Assembly: GCA_964608895.1 (NCBI GenBank)
Contig: CAZSPT010000034.1
Span: forward strand, 1-8,813
Direction: 5' to 3'
Origin: CAZSPT01 sp964608895
GTDB taxonomy: Bacteria; Patescibacteriota; Patescibacteriia; 2-01-FULL-39-33
Length of the DNA: 8,813 nucleotides
Both the position numbers and the translations under genes were made by a program. The notes under the pieces are model-generated. The model was not told where the DNA came from and ran no database searches. It worked only from the letters and a program-made list of their open reading frames with translations. Of the stretch, positions 4,925 through 8,813 are shown in pieces; position 1 is the first letter of the stretch, and every line of letters begins with the position of its first letter.

Positions 4925-5134
4925 ATGCCTGCTAAGAAACAAACCACCCGCCGGAAGACGACTGCTAAGAAACGAACTACTCGGCGGAAGGCCGCTCCGA
5001 AGAAGAAAACCACCCGCCGGAAGACGACTGCTAAGAAACAAACTACTCGGCGGAAGGCCGCTCCGAAGAAGCGAACTACTCGGCGAAAGACGACTGCTAA
5101 GAAGCGGACCACTTCCGGAAGGAAGAAGCGTTAA
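4925..5134 (+). CDS. histone-H1-tail-like basic repeat protein (69 aa)
   Basis: After Met-Pro-Ala the protein is six tandem 11-residue units of the form KK(Q/R/K)TTRRK(TTA/AAP). The first five alternate between the TTA and AAP versions and the last is changed to KKRTTSGRKKR. Nearly half of its residues are Lys or Arg and it has no acidic residue at all. Such proteins resemble the C-terminal tail of eukaryotic histone H1 and bacterial Hc1/Hc2- and AlgP-like proteins, which bind and compact nucleic acid through charge. Here only the tail is present, with no globular domain. The gene has its own consensus promoter, an excellent ribosome-binding site and a strong terminator, so it is probably highly expressed. 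It should bind the nucleoid or possibly rRNA; the exact role is inference. Confidence 0.85.
   Translation: MPAKKQTTRRKTTAKKRTTRRKAAPKKKTTRRKTTAKKQTTRRKAAPKKRTTRRKTTAKKRTTSGRKKR
4931..5110 (+). repeat. tandem repeats (33/66-bp period) inside the basic repeat gene
   Basis: The coding sequence repeats at DNA level with a 33-bp unit and a closer 66-bp double unit. For example, blocks such as ACCACCCGCCGGAAGACGAC recur 66 bp apart, as do ACTCGGCGGAAGGCCGCTCC. The similarity at silent positions points to recent duplication or gene conversion, so copy number may vary between strains and assemblies. Confidence 0.8.
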
Positions 5135-5150
5135 AGACTTTCTCAAAAGA

Positions 5151-5188
5151 CAAAACTCCCTTTTTGCGCAGAAGGGAGTTTTGTTTTT
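5151..5188. terminator. terminator between the convergent basic-repeat and EndoQ-like genes
   Basis: CAAAACTCCCTT (5151-5162) and AAGGGAGTTTTG (5172-5183) form a perfect 12-bp stem with a 9-nt loop, followed on the + strand by TTTTT. On the minus strand the stem is followed by a less regular U-rich stretch, so it may serve both convergent transcripts. Confidence 0.85.
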
Positions 5189-5193
5189 GGTTT

Positions 5194-6438
5194 TTAGACT
5201 AAGGTTTTTTGTTTCGGTTTTGGTTTTTTGTTGAGGATTTTTATTTTTCCGTAGTTTCCATCGTAGCCGGGAATTATTTCCACTTGTCCTTCTCTTGCTT
5301 TAATAACCGCCGAGGCAATTTCCGGTTGAGTGATTTTTTTTAGCTCTGGTTCGGGAAGTTCAATTAAAATTTTAAATTCCGGGAATTTTTCAGTTAAGTT
5401 TAGGTATTCCCGCTGGACTTTTTTTGATTTTCTTCCGACTTGAAAGTGGTCGGCGATGATTTCTTCCAAAGGAATTAATCTTTGATAGGGAATGGTGTCG
5501 GCTGAAGAAATATCTGAGCGGTCGGCGAGTTCGGCGACTCGGTGGGTTACTCCCAAAGTAAGAGGTTTTTGGCAGACAGGGCAGAGATTACGGTTTTTTA
5601 AGCTTTTTTCCGGCGGTCCGGAATAGTCGCAGGCGGCATGGCCGTCCCAATGATATTTTCCCTCTTCGGGAAAAAATTCAATAGTTGAAGAAAAACGTTT
5701 TTTATCTTTCTCTTTAATAATTCTGACGATTTCTTGATAACTTAGCTCGGTTTCGGGAATTTCAAAAACATTTGCCTCCCGACCGAGATTAGGCAGAGAA
5801 TGAGCGTCAGAATTGGAAATTAAAGTGATCGGATCAAGGGCTGAAAGCCGCCAATTCATCGGCGGATCTGAAGATAATCCGGTTTCAATCGCCCGAATTT
5901 CCGGAGCAAGCTCTTCAAAGCATTCTTCCAGAGAGTCAAACCCTGATTTTGAGCCGAAAACGGCGAACCAAGGAGTCCAGGCGTGGGCCGGAACGACAAA
6001 ATTGTTTTGATTAATTTCCAAAACCAATCCGGCCAGATCTTTTCCCGACATTCCGATAATCGGCCGGCCGTCTGATTTTAAATTGAAATTTCTTTTTTGA
6101 AAGGCGGCGATTATTTTTCCAACCGTTTCAAAATCGGGAGCAAAAAGGCAGATATGGAGCCGTCTCATTTTTCCGCCTTGGGAATAGATGCAGCTGATTT
6201 CAGTTCCGGGAATAAAATAAGTTGGATTGGTTGAATTTTTTAGGCGGTAAAGGCCGGGTTTGGCTTCAGTTAATTTGGTTTTTAATTCTTGAAACCAGTT
6301 TGGATGTGTAAAGTCGCCGGTGCTGACTATTTTGATTCCTTTTCGAACACACCAGGCGGCAATGTTTTCAAGGTCAAGGTTTTTGGCGCAGGCTCGGGAA
6401 TATTTGGAATGAATATGGAGATCGGCGATGTATTTCAT
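5194..6438 (-). CDS. EndoQ-like PHP-domain endonuclease (TIGR00375-type), deaminated-base repair
   Basis: The 414-residue protein matches endonuclease Q, which nicks DNA 5' of uracil, hypoxanthine, xanthine and abasic sites. The PHP metal-site motifs run in order: DLHIHSKYSRA (6-16; Asp6, His8, His10), STGDFTHP (39-46), PGTEIS (77-82; Glu80), RLHICLFAPD (93-102; His95), PAHAWTPWF (150-158; His152) and SNSDAHSLPNLGREANVF (208-225; Asp211, His213). The family's zinc-site region follows, with HWDGHAACDYSG (263-274) and CPVC (286-289), then GVTHRVAELADR (296-307) and C-terminal PGYDGNYGKIKI (390-401). The length fits the family. A TTG at 6490-6492 would add 18 unrelated residues but lies in the -35 box of the promoter, so the ATG at 6438 is preferred. 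No ribosome-binding site is evident. Family is secure; base specificity is by analogy. Confidence 0.88.
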   Translation of the reverse strand: MKYIADLHIHSKYSRACAKNLDLENIAAWCVRKGIKIVSTGDFTHPNWFQELKTKLTEAKPGLYRLKNSTNPTYFIPGTEISCIYSQGGKMRRLHICLFAPDFETVGKIIAAFQKRNFNLKSDGRPIIGMSGKDLAGLVLEINQNNFVVPAHAWTPWFAVFGSKSGFDSLEECFEELAPEIRAIETGLSSDPPMNWRLSALDPITLISNSDAHSLPNLGREANVFEIPETELSYQEIVRIIKEKDKKRFSSTIEFFPEEGKYHWDGHAACDYSGPPEKSLKNRNLCPVCQKPLTLGVTHRVAELADRSDISSADTIPYQRLIPLEEIIADHFQVGRKSKKVQREYLNLTEKFPEFKILIELPEPELKKITQPEIASAVIKAREGQVEIIPGYDGNYGKIKILNKKPKPKQKTLV

Positions 6439-6463
6439 TTTTAAGTTTAGATATATTGCTTTA

Positions 6464-6492
6464 ATTTTATCATCTTTTTGGTTTTTTTTCAA
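6464..6492 (-). promoter_or_regulatory. promoter of the EndoQ-like gene
   Basis: On the minus strand, TTGAAA (6487-6492) and TAAAAT (6464-6469) are 17 bp apart. The expected leader is about 19 nt. It decides the start of the EndoQ-like gene, because the longer frame would begin inside the -35 box. Confidence 0.7.
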
Positions 6493-6496
6493 AAAG

Positions 6497-6523
6497 AAAA
6501 GACGGATTTGACATCCGTCTTTT
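6497..6523 (-). terminator. terminator of the zinc-ribbon operon
   Basis: AAAAGACGGAT (6497-6507) and ATCCGTCTTTT (6513-6523) form a perfect 11-bp stem with a 5-nt loop. On the minus strand it ends in TTTTCTTTTTG. It overlaps the stop codon of the 66-aa gene and sits just upstream of the EndoQ promoter, insulating the two leftward units. Confidence 0.75.
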
Positions 6524-6722
6524 AATGCCGGCGTTTTCTGAATTTGTCAAGAAAAGAGATTTTCTCTTTGGCGGTTCCCGATCGCTCTTGGTGACGGCCG
6601 GGAGTCGCTTCAGTTTTTAAACCCAAATAGCAGAAATAGCAGATTTGGTTTTTGCGGTCGTGGATTATTCTTATTTGACCGCACTGCCGGCAAATTCCGA
6701 TTTTCTGAAAAGAAATCGTCAT
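6522..6722 (-). CDS. 66-aa small zinc-ribbon protein, unknown role
   Basis: Two CxxC knuckles, CRQC (11-14) and CYFC (28-31), are spaced as in a minimal four-cysteine zinc ribbon. A basic tail follows (GRHQERSGTAKEKISFLDKFRKRRH), so the protein may bind RNA or DNA. It has no catalytic motif and no membrane segment. Two ATGs are possible: 6728, which overlaps the upstream stop as TAATG, and 6722. The AAGGAGGA site (6731-6738) is 9 nt from the 6722 start but only 3 nt from 6728, so 6722 is preferred. It is the second gene of a two-gene operon whose first product is also cysteine-rich. I do not recognise a named family. The gene is convincing because of its strong ribosome-binding site, coupling and terminator. 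Confidence 0.7.
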   Translation of the reverse strand: MTISFQKIGICRQCGQIRIIHDRKNQICYFCYLGLKTEATPGRHQERSGTAKEKISFLDKFRKRRH

Positions 6723-6727
6723 CGCCA

Positions 6728-6943
6728 TTATCCTCCTTGTTCTAGAAAAGAAAATTCCAGTTGTTCGGGATTTTTTTGGGGAGACCCTTCGGGAATGATG
6801 CCGACCAGGCAGTTTTGGCAGGCCGGAGATCGCGCTTTGGCGCAACTGATCAGAGCTTCCGGGTCGGCCGCCAAGCAGTCCGAACAGACGACTAAAGTTT
6901 TTTCAACTTTTATTTGCGAGCCGCAGATAGAACATTGGAACAT
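6728..6943 (-). CDS. 71-aa cysteine-rich zinc-ribbon protein, unknown role
   Basis: The protein carries three CxxC pairs, CSIC (4-7), CSDC (20-23) and CQNC (42-45), plus Cys34. This is enough for one complete zinc ribbon and a second site. The C-terminal part (GIIPEGSPQKNPEQLEFSFLEQGG) is acidic and probably disordered. It starts MFQCSICGSQ at the ATG 6941-6943, with the near-perfect AAGGAGG at 6951-6957, 7 nt upstream. A longer TTG start at 7003 falls in the -35 box and is rejected. The stop overlaps or nearly abuts the next gene, so the two are coupled. Paired small zinc-ribbon proteins suggest a complex or a shared nucleic-acid target, but nothing in the sequence names it. Confidence 0.7.
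   Translation of the reverse strand: MFQCSICGSQIKVEKTLVVCSDCLAADPEALISCAKARSPACQNCLVGIIPEGSPQKNPEQLEFSFLEQGG
6731..6738 (-). promoter_or_regulatory. ribosome-binding site deciding the 66-aa gene start
   Basis: AAGGAGGA on the minus strand lies inside the 3' end of the 71-aa gene. Its 9-nt distance to the ATG at 6722 is normal, while the 3-nt distance to the ATG at 6728 is too short. Confidence 0.65.
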
Positions 6944-6950
6944 TTTTAAC

Positions 6951-6957
6951 CCTCCTT
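6951..6957 (-). promoter_or_regulatory. ribosome-binding site deciding the 71-aa gene start
   Basis: AAGGAGG on the minus strand, 7 nt before the ATG at 6943, fixes the start there and excludes the upstream in-frame TTG. Confidence 0.8.
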
Positions 6958-6974
6958 TTTTAAACACTGTTTGA

Positions 6975-7003
6975 TTTTTATCACAAAATCCGCCTCTGGT
7001 CAA
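6975..7003 (-). promoter_or_regulatory. promoter of the zinc-ribbon operon
   Basis: On the minus strand, TTGACC (6998-7003) and TAAAAA (6975-6980, within GATAAAAATC) are 17 bp apart, placing the transcription start about 25 nt before the first start codon. Confidence 0.65.
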
Positions 7004-7106
7004 GATGGATTGAAATTAAACTGTCCTCGGCTTTCCATGCCGTTTTAGTTAATGATTTTTTTATTTTAAGATTCCCTTATTCTGTTTTGGTCTGTTTTAT
7101 TTTTAC

Positions 7107-7136
7107 CAAAAAGCCCGCCCTTAATTAAGGCGGGCT
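7107..7136 (-). terminator. rRNA operon terminator
   Basis: AGCCCGCC (7112-7119) pairs with GGCGGGCT (7129-7136), and the intervening TTAATTAA can extend the stem. On the minus strand the stem is followed by TTTTTGG. It lies about 15 nt after the 5S gene, where an rRNA operon should end. The rest of 7004-7106 shows no gene or other signal. Confidence 0.8.
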
Positions 7137-7151
7137 AAAAACAAAATAGCA

Positions 7152-7267
7152 TTGTTCTGGCGACGACCTACTTTTCCCCTAAAGGAGTATCATCGGCGCT
7201 GAGAAGCTTAACTGCTGTGTTCGGGATGGGAACAGGTGTGGCCTTCTCGCTAGAGTCACCAGAACAA
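7152..7267 (-). rRNA. rrf: 5S ribosomal RNA
   Basis: Read on the minus strand, the block contains the conserved 5S segment CCACACCTGTTCCCATCCCG followed by AACACAGCAGTTAAG, and GTAGGTCGTCGCCAG near the 3' end. The termini are complementary: GCATTGTTCTGG (7149-7160) and CCAGAACAATGC (7259-7270) form helix I and its extension. The length of about 115 nt is normal. The exact ends are estimated to within a few bases. It lies about 34 nt downstream of 23S in the same orientation, with no tRNA between them. Confidence 0.93.
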
Positions 7268-7301
7268 TGCCATCTTGCCAAAATTTGCTGATTGATTTTT
7301 G

Positions 7302-8813
7302 TGATTAAATACCTGAAGGCCATTAGTACTTCTCGGCTTAATCCGTTGCCGGACTTACACCTAAAGCCTATCAAGCTCCTCGTCTCNNNNNNNNNNGCTT
7401 CACGCTTAGATGCTTTCAGCGTTTATCCTAACCAAACTTAGCTACCCAGCGGTGCCCCTGGCGGGACAGCTGGTGGACCAGAGGTTTGTCATTTCCGGTC
7501 CTCTCGTACTAGGAAACGGACCTCTCAAGTTTTAACGCTCGTGGTAGATAGGAGACCGAACTGTTTTACAACGTTCTGAACCCAGCTCGCGTGCCCTTTT
7601 AATTGGCGAACAGCCAAACCCTTGGGACCTTCTTCAGCCCCAGGATAGGACGAGCCGACATCGAGGTGCCGAACCTCCCCGTCGATATGGACTCTTGGGG
7701 GAGACCAGCCTGTTATCCCCGGAGTAACTTTTATCCGATGAGCTTCCGCCGTCCTATTTCGTACGGTCGGATCACTAAGTTCCGCTTTCGCGACTGCTCG
7801 GCTTGCAGGCCTTGCAGTAAAGCCGGCTTGAGCCTTTGCACTACCACTTCGGTTTCCATCCGAAGCTAGCCGACCTTAGTAAACGCCTCCGTTACTTTTT
7901 GGGAGGCAACCGCCCCAGTTAAACTACCCACCAGATACTGTCCCTTTCCCGGATTCACGGGACGAGGTTAGAATTATAACATAACAAGGGTGGTATTTCA
8001 TTGGCGCTTTGGCGAACCAAAGCTCCCACCTATGCTAAACAGGTTATACCATAACCCAGTACCAAGCTGTAGTAAAGCTTCACGGGGTCTTTTCGTCTTA
8101 CCACGAGTATGTCGCATCTTCACGACAATTGCAATTTCACCGAGTACCTTGTTAAGACAGCTGCCAAGTCGTTATGCCATTGATGCGGGTCGAAACTTAC
8201 TCGACAAGGAATTTCGCTACCTTAGAACAATTATAGTTATTGCTGGCGTTCATCTGCGCTTCGGTTCTAGGCTGCCTCCGCCAAAGGCGGATTGACCCTT
8301 CCCCTTAACGTTCAGACACTGGCCAGGCATCAGCCCCTATACATCACCTCGCGGTTTAGCAGGGACCTGTGTTTTTGATAAACAGTCGCTTGGCATCTTT
8401 AGCTGCGTCCGATCCGAAGACCGGAAGGCCTTATCCCGAAGTTACGGCCGCTGTTTTGCCGAGTTCCTTAACAAGGTTTCTCTCGTACACCTGAGGCTAC
8501 TCGCCTCGCCTACCTGTGTTGGTTTGCGGTACGGTTGCCTTAATTTTAGCCCTAGAGGTTTTTCTCGGCACCAGCTTCAATTGAATTGAGTCTGCCAAAA
8601 GGCTTTCTCTTCTGCCGGTTTTGGCGCTTAATGGCGGACGGATTTGCCTGTCCGCCGCGCCGCTACCAGCAACGTCATAAGCCAAAATAACGCTCAATCC
8701 CCGCTGATGCGTCCCCCCATTGGAAAATTAAGGCAGTGCTGGAATATTAACCAGCTCATCCATCGGCTACGCTTTTCAGCCTCGCCTTAGGACCGACTAA
8801 CCCTGGGTCGATT
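7302..8813 (-). rRNA. rrl: 23S ribosomal RNA, 3' part, with an assembly gap; continues past the right edge
   Basis: The minus strand carries the 3' half of a bacterial 23S rRNA. Recognisable blocks on the + strand include GGTCCTCTCGTACTAGGA (7498-7515, sarcin-ricin loop region), CGACATCGAGGTGCC (7656-7670), CCTGTTATCCCCGGAGTA (7709-7726, peptidyl transferase region), CGCCCCAGTTAAACTACCC (7911-7929), GACAAGGAATTTCGCTACCTTAG (8200-8222) and CCCGAAGTTACGGC (8434-8447). The 3' end is placed about 19 nt before CATTAGTAC (7321) by comparison with E. coli. Ten Ns at 7387-7396 interrupt it. I see no intron or homing-endonuclease insert in the readable part. Frames predicted across this stretch on either strand are not genes. 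Confidence 0.95.
7387..7396. other. assembly gap (10 Ns) inside 23S rRNA
   Basis: Ten Ns separate CGTCTC and GCTTCACGCTTAGATGC. In the E. coli 23S sequence as I recall it, about 45-50 nt lie between the corresponding points, so the N count is probably a placeholder and the real missing length is larger. Confidence 0.9.

Noticed and set aside
4871..5146. Leftward frames opposite the basic repeat gene (Arg/Val/Phe- or Ser/Leu-rich)
   Set aside because: They are mirror images of the tandem repeat. The + strand frame has the promoter, ribosome-binding site and terminator.
6439..6492. Extended EndoQ start at TTG 6490-6492
   Set aside because: The TTG is part of the -35 box and the extra 18 residues do not resemble the family, whose proteins begin close to the DLHIHS motif.
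6723..6845. N-terminal extension of the 66-aa zinc-ribbon protein up to 6845
   Set aside because: The extension overlaps the coding region of the 71-aa gene in another frame, and a strong ribosome-binding site points to the internal start.
7168..8697. Open frames within 5S and 23S rRNA
   Set aside because: The sequence is conserved rRNA on the minus strand; these frames are chance translations.
7397..8813. Intron or homing-endonuclease insertion in 23S rRNA, as often seen in CPR bacteria
   Set aside because: Conserved blocks follow each other at near E. coli spacing in the readable part; no inserted frame is present. The missing upstream half could not be examined.

Overview
The window looks like a scaffold from a small-genome bacterium, most likely of the candidate phyla radiation (Patescibacteria). 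The 23S and 5S rRNA sequences are bacterial. The protein set (an EndoQ-type PHP nuclease, a Hef-like helicase, a tiny lysine/arginine repeat protein, miniature zinc-ribbon proteins) and the short AT-rich spacers fit that group. The phylum is inference from gene content. UGA is used as a stop (end of the HTH gene at 400-402), so the UGA-recoded CPR lineages are unlikely.

Region 1 (1-2541) is a compact defence operon on the + strand: an XRE-type regulator, a cytosine-5 DNA methyltransferase, a HinP1I-like type II restriction endonuclease and a Vsr-type mismatch endonuclease. Neighbouring genes overlap by 4 nt and 8 nt or are separated by 6 nt. The endonuclease resembles R.HinP1I along its whole length, so GCGC is the expected site. 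Methylation at C5 creates a C-to-T deamination hazard, which the Vsr protein would repair. A leftward gene runs off the left edge from a divergent promoter.

Region 2 (2542-3826) looks like accessory DNA. It holds the 30-codon stub of a membrane-protein family gene, a 43-aa single-pass membrane protein, an 80-aa and a 121-aa unrecognised protein, all on the + strand. GC-rich structured blocks at 2862-2961 and 3658-3743 start with RYYYAAC-type and end with GTT-type core sites, as integron attC sites do. The 80-aa gene is bracketed by a 24-bp imperfect inverted repeat whose ends are these core-like sequences. My reading is a degenerate cassette array without an integrase in view. It is followed directly by a Hef/FANCM-type helicase that lacks its whole ATP-binding DEAD domain.

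Region 3 (4727-7150) looks like ordinary chromosome with well-formed signals: a terminator, a consensus promoter and strong ribosome-binding site for a 69-aa histone-H1-tail-like protein, a convergent leftward EndoQ-like gene, and an upstream leftward pair of small zinc-ribbon genes. Each transcription unit has a recognisable promoter with 17-bp spacing and a hairpin terminator.

Region 4 (7107-8813) is the end of a leftward rRNA operon: a terminator, 5S rRNA and about 1.5 kb of the 3' part of 23S rRNA, interrupted by a 10-N assembly gap and running off the right edge.
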